Shown here piece by piece: positions 11,967 through 24,072 of a DNA stretch of 64,000 bases. This DNA comes from Liriodendron chinense (taxonomy: Eukaryota; Streptophyta; Magnoliopsida; Magnoliales; Magnoliaceae): positions 5,201,861 through 5,265,860 of the forward strand of contig ML058453.1 of NCBI GenBank assembly GCA_003013855.2, given 5' to 3'. The position numbers and the translations under genes are program-made. Below the pieces are notes generated by a model. It was not told the origin of the DNA and made no database searches. It saw only the letters and a program-made list of their open reading frames with translations. Position 1 is the first letter of the stretch. Every line of letters starts with the position of its first letter.

Positions 11967-12588
11967 TGTTGGAGAGCCTAAAAACTATGTGCGTGGACAT
12001 AGTCTGACGAAATTAGCCCAGATGCATAGTGGAGGCTGCAATTTCTGCCTGTGCCCAGACCGGTTGGCCGACCGGTCGTTAGTGGGCTCCGACTGGTCGG
12101 CTATGAGGCAGCGTGGACGGATCTATTTTGTTTCTCCCTAGACGGTCTCTATGCGAGGTGCGACCGGTCGGGCGACTGGTCGGCTGTACGCGCGATTTTC
12201 TTGCGCAGTCCGCAGTACTGCGCAAGGTGTTTCTAATTTCGGATTTCTGCTTATTTAAGGAGTTGTAATCCGTCCTAGATTAGAATCCTAAGGTGTCCAA
12301 GGTTTCCTATTCGTACTAGGAAGATGGGAGAGAGTTATGAGAGAGAGAGAGAGTTTGGGTTTTCTCTGTTTTCCTTGCTTGTGGGCTGTCATCTTTGTAA
12401 TCTTCTGTTTAATTCATAGTGGATCGCTTTGTGCCGTGGTTTTTTACCTATTGAGGGGTTTTTCCACATAAATTCGAAGTCTCTTGTGGTGAATTCTTGT
12501 GTGTGATTGATTGCATCTTGTTTACTTGTTTGATTTCACATTGCTTCACGCGTTCGGCATTCCACTTCCGCTGCCGGCTTTCCCAACA
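11967..12588 (+). repeat. 3' LTR of copia element
   Basis: 622 bases, beginning TGTTGGAGAGCC after the purine-rich CGGTGGAGA and ending CCCAACA. It matches the 5' LTR throughout with scattered substitutions and a small indel near 12170. Confidence 0.9.
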
Positions 12589-12680
12589 TTATAAGGGTTG
12601 AGTTGAGTCCTTTTTCATGAAAAGACATTTTCTTCCATGATGTCTTTTTATCAATGTCATCCCTCCACCATAATTTTGGA

Positions 12681-13112
12681 TCCAAAATTATAAAAAAAGC
12701 ACGCACCTATTCACTAAGAGTCACCATAATTCACAATCCAAGAGCCACTAAGTTTCACGGTAAACTCCTTTCATTATTTTCTTCTTCTTTACATTTGAAA
12801 ATTTTAACTTTTTTGTTTCTTTAATTTTTTAAACCCAATAATCTCCCACCATTTTTTCAAAATAAAGAAGTCAAGGTATATAAGGAAAATTTATTCATAG
12901 AAGAATATTCACTTAGTGTAAATAAATCAAAGTTGCATTAGAATTTTTAATCCCCGTGGTCTTGAATTAAGTATTCCATGTGACACAACCAAACATGTCA
13001 CACCCACATATTTTTAATTGAAAGAATAGAAAGAAAATTATAACTACTAGACCTTTCAAGGTGGTGTCTTTTCATTAATGGCGTCCTTTCATTGAAAGAG
13101 TAGATGCAGAAA
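12681..13112. other. Gene-free spacer between repeat copies
   Basis: AT-rich DNA with no coding frame or recognisable element between repeat copies A and B. Confidence 0.4.
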
Positions 13113-13640
13113 GAAAGAAAGAAAATACAAACTTAAAAATATGCTTAAAGCATGTATTAATATAATTATCTTTAAGGTAATATATATTCACATCTTACTA
13201 GTGGTTAAAGTAGTTTGTAAGAGGGTACAATAAATCCACCTATGGGATACAATAAGCCTCTTTTCTTAAATAGAAGAAATGTAGGTTTCAGACTGCAAAA
13301 CTGAAGAACCGTACTTCGAACATACTTTTGTAGTGTACACCCTTGACTTCTTTGCAATTATAATTTACTCATTAATTTTTCAATTGTTTACAGTTTACTC
13401 TCTGAAAATTTTACAATTTCTGTAACTTTTTCCATAATGAAAAATGGCGATGGAGAGGAGATGATTTCGAAATGATCGAAAGATGGGGTTTTTAAAGACA
13501 TTTAAGAGACACTTAAGAGCCCATTTCATGAAAATGCATGTTTTTATGACTTTTCAAAGTGTTTTCTCTTCATTAATGGCATCCTTTCATCGTTGATGGC
13601 ATTCTTTCACCGTTATTTTAAAATCAAAAGATGCTCCATT
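13113..13640 (+). repeat. Old dispersed repeat, copy B
   Basis: It parallels copy A from AAAGAAAATACAAACTTAAA through the CATTTCATGAAAATGCATG region, where copy A has TTTTTCATGAAAAGACATT after the copia insertion. Copy B has no insertion and so shows the original continuity. The class is unknown. Confidence 0.6.
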
Positions 13641-13790
13641 CACCAAGCTCGAAGGTAGATTTGTTGTAACCCTTTTGCAAACTGTTTTAACCACCAATAG
13701 TGTCTGAATATCGCCTTAAAGATAACAATATTATAACATGCCTTACTTCACAACCCATTCTCTTCATTTTCTTTTTATAATTGAAAAAAT
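13640..13790 (-). repeat. Inverted partial copy of the same repeat
   Basis: Read on the minus strand, this stretch gives a GGTTACAACAAATCTACC block and a TTATCTTTAAGGCGATATT block in the same order as copy A. Copies A and B plus this piece form a mixed direct and inverted arrangement. Confidence 0.5.
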
Positions 13791-15386
13791 TTAACAAAAT
13801 GTGCTTTGGACCTAGTGAACAATCTAGATCGATAGATTATATGGTCTAAGTCTGTTAATGCAACCAAATGCAACCAAGAGTACTATACTTTACAATGTTC
13901 TAATGGAGCATTTGTCTTATACTGCTATATAAAAGCAAATATCGTTTTTTTTTTTTCTTCAAGACTCTGCATGACTAAAATACTCCTGTTAAATGACAAT
14001 ATTTTTTAATTAATTGGTTAAACGCACACAGGCTATTTCATCATTCTTGTGTAATCTACTAGAGATTGGATTGATAAAATCGCACAAAACATGAATTGAT
14101 AACCATAGGAATTGGGTGCCCCTGGTTGAGTGCCGATCAATGGGAGTTACCATTAGAGAGACTAGATAGATTTTATAGATGATCAATATGACTCCTTAAC
14201 CCTCCGACTAAGTAGTAGTGTTTGTCATGTGCAATTGCTTGGTGTGAGCACGCATTGATTTTAAGGCAAGTGATATTGTTAGAGTTAGTGCCTTAGAAAA
14301 CCATCCATGCCCTTATCCACTAGCCACATGGATGTAATAGGGCGGATCTCAGCCGTTAATTATGGTGATTATGGGTTCTAGATTGGACATGCGATATACC
14401 TAATACCTCAGACAAATTTAGTGTTGCCCTCATTCATTAGGTTTGTTGAGGAGTGATTCCTCTAGTAGTCCTTGGGAATTTGAGATTGGACATGATAGTT
14501 ATTGATCTGGGAGAGTCGTGGTCCATGGATTTTAGTATCTTGATAGACCATGATCGTAAATGAATATTAGTTCATGAGATGTACAGTCATCTTATGTGAG
14601 AGAATTGACTTAGATCAGGATGGACAGTCTCTACTATCAGGAGCTAACTTGGTGTCAGTTTATGCCTTGCTCTTACCTCGTATAAGAGTATGAGTATGCC
14701 ATGAACAAAGGATCCAAGTCCGGGCCTTTGGTCACTCACATTGGTAGATCAAGATCGAGATCAAGTCAACAGTTTGGGGGCTCATTAGCTTAAACTGTGA
14801 TCGTGAGATCGGGACTTGGGACTTGGGACTTGATGATGAATGAAAGATGGTTTGACTGGTAAGGGTCACGATCTTGACTGATGGGCTTCAGCTTTTCCTA
14901 CGAGGTTTATGTAGGGGCCAATAAAAGTGGACATACATGGGTACTTCCATCAAGAGCCATTGATTTGTATACGGGCCAATAAGGGATCCATTAGTTTACG
15001 TAGGAATATGTTTATGGCTTTAATCTGTACAATACTCTGAATGTTTTAATTAAAATTTCAAAGGTTTTTAACCATTAAAGTTTTGTTTCAACCGTTAAAA
15101 CTGCTTTGATCATACTTAATGATAACCCAATGACCCAACCTGATGGTCTACTTCTGATTGGCATAGGATTGGATCATTAGTAGATACGCTATGGCGGTGG
15201 GGGGATTGAATGATGAGTATATGCATGGATGATGCGAATTGACGGGCTTCCTTCATAGTAAGTTACACCAAAGTCCATAGGGTGGCGGAGCACCACATTG
15301 GGTGCACCCCTAAACCATTACCCCCACTTATTTATATGATCTTATTCTAGAGGAGAAGGAAAATGTTGCTACACCCACGAATTAAA
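13791..15386. other. Non-coding DNA, possibly part of a degraded LTR
   Basis: There is no gene-like frame. TGTTAGAGTTAGTGCC at 14277 resembles the start of many copia LTRs, and GGGACCCAACA at 16229-16239 could be an end, but the flanks GATAT and AACCA do not match as a target duplication. A short triple repeat of GGACTTG lies near 14813-14832. I regard the LTR reading as weak. Confidence 0.25.
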
Positions 15387-15748
15387 TTTTGCTACACCCA
15401 CGAGTTAGCTACGCTAGCTACACAGGGTGTAGCAATGACCTTACCTTGATGTATTTGTTGTATCCACACTGTCCATCCACTTGGAGAGATCATTTTAGGG
15501 AATGACACTAATTCTGAGGCAGATCCAAAGCTTGAGTGGACCCCAAGAAGTTTTTAATGGTTGTCGCTTAATCCCCACTATTTTCTATGATGGATCCACT
15601 CGTTCTTTAGATCTGCCTCATTTTTGGTGTAATGCCCTAAAATGATCTCGCCAAATGGATGGACGGAGTGGATACAACACATATATCATGTTGGGGTCAT
15701 TTCTACACCTGGTGTAGCTAGCGTAGCTAACTCGTGGGTGTAGCAAAA
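15387..15748. mobile_element. Palindromic MITE with a different terminal repeat
   Basis: About 37 bases at the left (TTTTGCTACACCCACGAG, then TTAGCTACGCTAGCTACAC) are mirrored at 15712-15748. An extra GCTACACCCACGA lies just outside the left end at 15368. The interior 15450-15690 is the same inverted-arm sequence as the GCGGATT-type MITEs, so the family's core here has another terminus. Confidence 0.7.
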
Positions 15749-16067
15749 ATCTTCTCTTAGAGGAGAGGAGGGCTAGCCTTAGATGTTGCCTACACCATGG
15801 GATTGTGAGTGTGAGAAAAAAAAGAAAAAGTTTGAGAGAGAGCAAAGATCCAATCCGTTCTTTTCTATTGTCCTCGTGTGTGGTCTACTTGTGTAGATGG
15901 TATATGCCGTCCTTACCCCCTATTAGAGGATTAGACATTGAACTATCTTGATTCTCCAATAGTAAGATAAATTAGGGAGAGACTCCTTGATTTAGGAGAT
16001 TAACATTAATAGATTGACATCACAAACATCTCTTTCGTGCATATTGTGTATAGGTATGATCTCCACT

Positions 16068-16070
<3 letters not shown>

Positions 16071-16135
<65 letters not shown>
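16071..16135 (+). repeat. (TA)n microsatellite
   Basis: An uninterrupted TA run. The YIYIYI peptides it yields in both strands are artefacts. Confidence 0.95.
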
Positions 16136-16138
<3 letters not shown>

Positions 16139-16599
16139 AGAAATTTAATGTTATTGCAAATGAAAATTCTTAGAATAGGTCTCATGATCAAATTATATTA
16201 TACTATATTTTTCTGTATTTGTACACTAGGGACCCAACAAACCATGCACGAGTGCCCAATTTACATAATTTATAACTTGTAAATAATCAAAATGCCACAT
16301 TTATACATTAAGCATGATCAAATAATTACATTAATTTCTTAAAATGACATTCCTACCTAATTTTTCCATTGAAATTTTGCCCACTCATCATTTCACTTAA
16401 AACCATCCATGTGATAGACATCAATTACATGGTTATGATGTATTGGTTAATGTGATTTTATAGATATATCCATCCAAAATTTACCCCACAATTTGAAAGG
16501 TTGGGATGCTCATACATGAGCGCCTAAAATCGCCAGAAGATGAGTCACCACCATTTTGAACATAGCGGTGAATTATCAGAGTAGCCTAGCAACATATTA

Positions 16600-16926
16600 A
16601 TAGGGACACAAATTGCATATTGACCCATCATGCCCCACCATGATGTATTCTATCAACGGTATCCATCTATTTTTCCATCTTAGTTTAAGGCATGATGCAA
16701 AAAATAAGGCAGATCCAAATCTCAAGTGGACCACACCACAAAGACAATGGTGATTGAACGACCACCATTAAAAACTTGTTGGAATCATGAAAGTCTTGGA
16801 TCAAGCTAATACTTTGTTTACTTTCCCTTAATCCAAGTCTGTATGACCTAACAAACAATTTGGGGGTGGTAAATAAACATTAAAGTGGGCCTACAAAGTT
16901 TTTAACGGTGGGCGTTAATCAAAATG
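16600..16926. mobile_element. Palindromic MITE, truncated copy upstream of redoxin gene
   Basis: It begins TAGGGACACAAATTGCATA and CCCACCATGATGTATTC and carries the left arm and centre, but stops after TTTTTAACGGTGGGCG where a second copy starts. The right arm is missing. Confidence 0.6.
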
Positions 16927-17300
16927 ATAGGGACGCAAATTGCATACTGAACCATCATGCCCACCATGATGTAGGTATTCTATCCACGATGTCCATTCAT
17001 TTTTCCATCTCATTTCAGTGCATGGCAGATCCAAATCTCAAGTTGACCACGCCACAAGAAAACTGTGGTGATTGAATGCCACCATAATCCATGTCAACGG
17101 TTTGGGTGGTAAATAAACATTAAAGTAGTTATGGGAAGTTTTTAACGGTGGGAGTTCAATCAAAACTGTTTTTCTGTGGTGTGGTCCGCCTGAGATTTAG
17201 ATCTGCTTCATTTTCACGCTCAAATGAGATGGAAAAATGGATGGACAGCGTGGATAAAACACATACATCATGATGGAGCCCACAAAGCACAGACCAGTAG
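16927..17300. mobile_element. Palindromic MITE, full copy next to redoxin gene
   Basis: The lead-in repeats that of the previous copy (TAGGGACGCAAATTGCATA). CCCACCATGATGTAGGTATT at the left is mirrored by ACACATACATCATGATGGAG at the right. It ends roughly 100 bases before ATG 17398, so the promoter or 5' UTR of the gene probably overlaps MITE sequence. Confidence 0.65.
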
Positions 17301-17397
17301 TAGCAGAATATTCGATGGAGACCGAATTGACGAAAATGCCATTGACAGCGGATAAATTACAACGGAGAGAGGCCAATCCGACCTTGCAGAGATAATC

Positions 17398-20300
17398 ATG
17401 GCAGCTGCTGGAACAGTGTACCCAGCGGCCATTCTCCGCCCTGTATGCGCACGTTTACTTCCTCTGCAGCGCACGATAACCATCAAAACGCCTTCCTCTT
17501 TCTTCCCTTCTTTTCCCTCACACCCTTCCTTCTCTCCTTCTCTGCAATTAAAAAATGCCCCTCCAGCAAGAAAATTCCAAATCCGAGCTGCAAGAACAGA
17601 GTCCAAAGGCCTCTCTGTAGGCTTCAGAGCTCCTGACTTTGAGGTACTTTTCGAAAGAAAATCCATATGGGTGACTGCAATTGCTTCAAATTATGCTGAA
17701 ATTTTAGTGGGTTTTCTTCCTTGAATTGAATTGGGCAGCTTCCCGAGCCACTGACTGGGAAAATGTGGAAATTGGATGATTTTGAATCATATCCTGCTTT
17801 GCTGGTAATACCCTCTTCTTCAAATTGTTTTATTTACATTTTCAGTTGATTTCAGTATTCTTTTAAGAAATTGTATATATGATTGCTATGTTCTTGTTTG
17901 AATTGCATGGTCTTGGGGTTCCTAATGTCGCACCTTATCATTTTTAAGTAGCATTACTCATTATTCTGTTCGAAATTTGGTACATTTCAGTCGGCTTTTA
18001 TGGTTTGTACAAGTGGGGTTCCATTATTCAGTGATCCAAACTGTTGATACTATGGGCCCCACTGTGGATGGTCCATATGCCAAAAATCTCCAGATAGAAA
18101 ATCGTGGCCCTTAAGTACTTTGCCAAACAAATAGAGGGTTAAGATAGGAAATACAGCAATGGTTCAGACTCAACAAAGCAATGCCAAATATTCTATAGCT
18201 AGGATCTTCCTCCAAAAAGTTGTTGATGTATTAAGATAACCTCTCTACAAATTTCCGGCTGTTTAATGAAAACGAAGCATCGCAATTGTCCCTGCTTGTG
18301 TGGCTAGCAAGCTCCTTGGGCACTTCATGCTCTAGAAGTCAACTGTTTGTAAAATTCTCTTTGTGGATGGTATGCAATTGTTGTTCTAAGCTGCAGCTTG
18401 GGGTATAAATGTGTTGGCATGCGAGTGGTGTTGGTGATCATGTATGGATCAGTTCCCTACCATTTGTGCTGTCAACTATTGAAGCACAACCCTTCATGTT
18501 TGTGGGTGCTTTGTGCTCAGAATTCTGCTAGGCAACTCGCCTCCATGACCCTACTTTGCATGCTTGTTCTTTTTAGCTTACGTTTAATAATTGGCTGGGG
18601 GTTGATACTGGGGGCATGATGCTGGCCTGTGGGTGGTGTCCATGTTAGTCTCTGCCATAGCTGGTTCAACGAATCTAGATAAAAGAGGAAGGCTGATGTC
18701 TGGTGAGGAACCGGCTGTAGAACTTTTTTTATTATTATCTTGGACCAAGCTACCATTCAGAAGCCAATCCCAAATTGTTCAAAGGAAGTCTACCACAACG
18801 ATGATGATGACGACCCTCTCTACACATACATAAAAAAAGGAGGGATATAACCAAGTAGAACGTGAGAACATGTGTTCACATGTTCACACTATTCTAACAA
18901 ATTGAGTTTCAAACTACCTAAGAGATGGAAGACCTCATAATTGATGCCACCCATGCACATAGCAACATATGCTAGCTAAATAGCAGATGTAGTAGTGTAT
19001 CCCATTAGTTGGTATACAGTCCAAACCTGAACTACTTTGGGTGGGGTTTCGACTGTATGGAGTTTAATTTGTACACACCACACTACGGGTTTATCTAGGT
19101 GGAAGAAAGGATAGAGTAGAATTTTTATTTATTTTTTAATCCCTACATTAAGATGCTGCTACGGGTGGATCATTAATGCAAGAGGAGAGAGAGTCCTAAT
19201 GAAACTTCTGGTGGAGAGAGGTGTCTCTGATCACCAGAGAGGCCACTACCCTCAACATATGTTTCACTGCTATTGTTTTCTCACAGTTTGAATGGATGAT
19301 ATGATGCACTGCTGCAATATGATGGTGCAGGTGATGTTTGTTTGCAATCATTGTCCCTTTGTCAAACACTTGAAGAAAGATATTGTAAAGCTATCAAATT
19401 TCTATATGAAGGTTCGCGAACGATATCCGCTTTAATCATATAGATTGCTTCAATTTCCCCATCTATCCTACTTTCACTTGGGGGATTCATTTTTGAGCAT
19501 TACACTAAATGGCCTACTGCTAATGTGTTTCTCGTCTGCGGTTGCAGAAGGGACTTGCAGTTGTTGCAATCTCATCGAACTCTGTAGCTACTCATCCACA
19601 GGTATCTTATAATATTCAATATCTTACTGCATCACTAACATTCAAATGATGCTAGGTCCAGTAAAATTTATTTATTTATGTGTATCGTTCATCTGTTCTA
19701 CTAAAGAATTTCAGCAGTTTTCACTGATAACCGACTGCAAAGAACACGCTTCTCTTTTACACCTTTGTCCAGAGGCTAGTTAGCCCCACATGCACCCTTC
19801 AGATACACCTTGACACATAGACTTCCAAGTAATGCATCAGGTGGGACCAAGGTATTTTGTAATGGTAACAGTGGCCATAATGGCCACCAGGCCCACCACT
19901 GTTACCTTTACGATACAGGTTGTAACAGTTGTTACGGCCCCCATAACGGCCGCTACGGTCTCTTTTTTAATTGGAAGAAAAAACCTAAAAATCTGTATTT
20001 GCCCCATAACGTTGAAAAAAAAGTATGTAAAAGAACCTGTATTTGCCTCATAGCAGACCATTACAGGGCTGTTATGACCTTTACAGGGGGTGTAACGGGC
20101 CGGTAACAGCGGTTACAGATCATTTTTTCCATAATGGCTGTTATGACCCCCTAATGTGTAACAGTTGCCACCACCACCTTTATGGAACAGCCTTTACGGA
20201 ACACCATGGGTGGGAGTCTACTGTTACAGTTGTCAATGGTTTGGGTACCCGATGATCTGGCATGCCAATCCGGCTCAGATCCAGGTCTCAACTCAAGTTT

Positions 20301-23300
20301 TGGATCCAGGTCACAAGACCTGCAATCCAGTTAACAATCAGTTCAGCTCAGGTCAAGGTTGGTCCGACCCATTGAATCCTAAATATAGGAATCCATTTGT
20401 TATTTAATGCATGTGAAAAAAAAAAAATTTACTTTCCTCAAGCATGGATTGGAACTAGATCTTACTGTTGCATTTAAAAAGAGAGAAATCACTTTATGTA
20501 AAGGCAATTGCTGCCTCGCAGGCGGTTGTTTTTGGAAAAGGAATTTTGGGTTTCCCAACAGGAGATAAACTGTGATACTCTTGTTTGCTGGAATGATTTA
20601 TAATCATGCTGACGATGATCGTGCACTTGGCAGTTGGCACACATATGCCTTAAATTAAACCATATAAATCATGGTACCCACTGTATATGGATCATAACCT
20701 AAATCAGATGGAACCTATGATTCTAACTTGCCAATATTTTGACATCTAATGTATAGTTAAGCCGAAAAGGACAATGACATAAATTCGATAAAGAAATGCC
20801 TATTAATCAGAGGTCAGAAATTGTCTAACAAATCTCTTGTTGGAACTATGCCCCATCTACAGTGGGTCCTACTATTTGAGTGATTTGGATTTCATCAAAT
20901 GTATCCATGTGTATGATGATTGATTTCATGCACATGGCTGCCGTATGATGCCATCTTAATAAATTCCTCCAAAAAATAACATACCATCTCGGTGATCACA
21001 CGTTTGCAGGCTCTTCCCTGATTCTATCTCTGCAACTTGCTATCCATCCTCTCTTTCCCTGAGGATCTCGAGGCAACGGCCCTCTTATTGTCTCCCTCTC
21101 ATACAAAAGCAGTACCTTGATGTATTTCTCTCCAATGCAGATCTTGGTATCAACTCTCTTTAATTGTTTCAGACTCAGATCTGAATTCAGATCCATCTTG
21201 GATCCAGGCTGGTCTTTTCTCCATTTGGATCAGATCTGGATCAACCCTGTTTTGTCTCGAATCTGACCTGGTTACAGCCCTACCTAATATATAGATGATT
21301 TGGCTAAAACTTACAGCCTGAGTGTTTGAACAAATGATCTGGATGGCATCTTCCACCTGATACATGGCTTGGATGTCCTACTCTGGCTAGCGGCTTTGTG
21401 TGGAGTTGCATGTGAAACCCTTTGTAAATACCTTTTTTTTTTTCCCCGCTTTAGTAGCAATAAAAACATCAATTTGGTTATGTGATATCACTAATAACTG
21501 ACCAACTGTTCGAGTGGTTTGCTAATTTATCTCTACATTCTACATCATGTTGGTTCTCACAGGATGGACCCGACTTCATGGCAGAAGAAGCTAAATTATT
21601 CAACTATCCTTTCCCTTATCTTTATGATCAGGTAATCTTATGCAGATTTTCATCTACCCTTGCTTTCAACCTTCTTTTCTATAAGCAATATTTCCTTCGC
21701 TTAATTGACTATTCTAAGATACGCAAAAATGCACCGTTTTCACTCACCACGAAGAAAACAGGTCCTCAAGCAACTGTCACTCAACCCTTGATAAGAACTC
21801 AGTTCGCACGGAGAATTTAATGTTTTTTCCCCTTCCATAATTGTAAACATTTCTAAATTTCACTTTAACAAAAATCTCGAAGCCTGTGTTGCATTGATGG
21901 AGCATTTAAAAGAAATGCCAATAAAACGAGGGATCTTGTGGATCATTTATGCAAGTTTGAGGTTGAATGAGCTAAGCTTGGACATCTATACACAAGTAAA
22001 TTTGCAATGTACGCATGCCTCTCCACCCTTATACACTAATATTTGCAAGTATGCTACCGTACATAACATATGCATATGCCATTTATTGTTTTAACAAGTA
22101 TTGCTTTTGAATAGAAGGCCAGGATTTGTTGTTTTAATAGGAGAGGTTTTAACAAACAATTAATGCCGGGCTTAGATCAACAAAAGCCTCAATGGAGTTT
22201 CTTCTTGCTGTAGTGTGGGAAAAAAACCAATTGAGGACATGCTTTGAACAAATGGAAGTGTTGATGAACGTAAATAATGCAGTTGAGAGCAAGGAGCTTG
22301 GGATTGCCTGAACTGATGCAGGACGGCTTAATCTAACCTAGATGCATGCAAAAACTACAAATAGGGCGAATCATGTAGCATTAAATTAAACATTCGTTAA
22401 CCACATCATAAAATAAGAATCACACAAGAGAAACTTACAAAGATTAGGGCCATCCATCACAAGCAAGCAGTAATGGATTCAATTCCTGGCGTGGATTGGA
22501 TCCTGCAAGAGATAGAATTCTTGATCTCCCATGGGCTCATCCAACCAATCATGTCAATTCTTTAATCTATGAAAATTGGGATTTTCTGGATTAAGGGAAT
22601 GTGAAAGCTCAGGAAATTTGAAAATAGTTCAATCACAGAGGACAGTTCGGGGATGGAAGGTAAACAAGGCATTGATGATGGGGGAAGACGGTTGGAAGAA
22701 GAGGGATAGAGATTACCTTGAAGAAAAGAGGAAAGAAGAAGAGGTGAGGAGAAAGAGAAAGATCCACCAAGAGGAGTAGAGGAGGAGGAAGAAGAAGCCA
22801 TCACTTAGATTAAAAAAAACCTCAATAATCATAGCATAAATTAACAAAGAGTCTAGGGCTCAACCCTATTAATAATTTGGAATTAATAAAATGACTAAAA
22901 TACCCCTAGAAACCTAAGAAAATAAGAAAATCGCGTCTTTCTGCGCAACACCATTGTCCCGTCGTTGGTTGACCGAGACATGCATTCGGTCGACTGAAGA
23001 CCCTTCTTCGGTCAACCGAAATCCGCTTCAGTCACGATTATAGATTGCCTGTAATCTTGATCTCCTCTTCCTTTGGTCGACCCAGCCCTGCCTTCGGTCG
23101 ACCGAAGGTCTCTCTGGTGTCTTTTGCTACTTTGTCTGCTCCACTCATCTCTCCACATGCTCCTCACGTGTCGTCAAACCATAACGAGATGGGTAGCACT
23201 CACCTCCGACGTTGATAGACTTTGAAAGGCGTGATGTCCGTTTCATGAACTTTGGTTGGAATCATTGTTATCATGACTCATGATGCATGGATTGAGTAGC

Positions 23301-24023
23301 TGATTGGCTTAAAATATTTCTAATATAGATTCTTTTCGTAATCAAAACCATCGAGCTTAGTGAATCGCAAAGAATAATTAATATAGTTAACATGCTTTTA
23401 GACGGCGTATTGTAATTTATGCAAGCTAGACTAAACTGATTAGGTATCTGGGAGTAAAACCTAAACAAAGATATACGAGATGCACTATATTAGTAGTGGT
23501 TAAATCCTCTACTCAATATTTTGGAATTGCTTTGTTTAAGAACCTCCTCTTAGTTGCACTATCATTGTTTTGAGCCCATATCTCAATCGCACAAGGTGTG
23601 TTTCAACATTGAGGTCTTGGGTTCGACCCCAACTTATCAAAAAGAAAAAAAAAGTGGGATCAATTTCATTCTATTTTTGTTTTTCTTATTTTTTCAGAAT
23701 ATATATTATCAAAAATACAAATGCTCATGATCTAGAGACATACCAAATCTAGAAAATGTTCAAGATCGAGTTCTAGTAAAGACAAATCCATAGCCCGCAG
23801 TAGCAACAAATATATACCCCCAACCAGATCCATGCCCGAATTTTTGTGAGCGTGATTCAACAGAGTCTGTGCTCATGATTGATATATTAGAGTTCATGGT
23901 TCAGTTACTTTACCACCCCACCTAGTGAAAGACTGCTTTAAAGTGAAACATCCCCACACATTTGTCCCATTCTTTAGAAAGAATTTGATGCAGGTTAATG
24001 AATTAGACGATAGGTCGAAAATT

Positions 24024-24072
<49 letters not shown>

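Larger units (their letters stand above)
9893..12588 (+). mobile_element. Non-autonomous Ty1-copia LTR retrotransposon
   Basis: The element is bounded by LTRs opening TGTTGGAGAGCC and closing CCCAACA, with the 5-base target duplication TTATA at 9888-9892 and 12589-12593. A primer site complementary to initiator tRNA-Met follows the 5' LTR. The 1.4 kb interior keeps gag and the start of protease, then runs straight to the purine-rich tract and 3' LTR. Integrase, reverse transcriptase and RNase H are missing, so any movement needed enzymes from elsewhere. LTR differences, including a short indel in the CCGGTCG cluster, point to an insertion that is not very recent. Confidence 0.9.

Noticed and set aside
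14277..16239. A 2 kb copia LTR
   Set aside because: TG and CA ends can be proposed, but the flanking five bases do not match and no partner LTR or primer site was found.
17268..17666. 132-codon minus-strand frame over redoxin exon 1
   Set aside because: It is the antisense of the transit-peptide exon and MITE sequence, with no domain.
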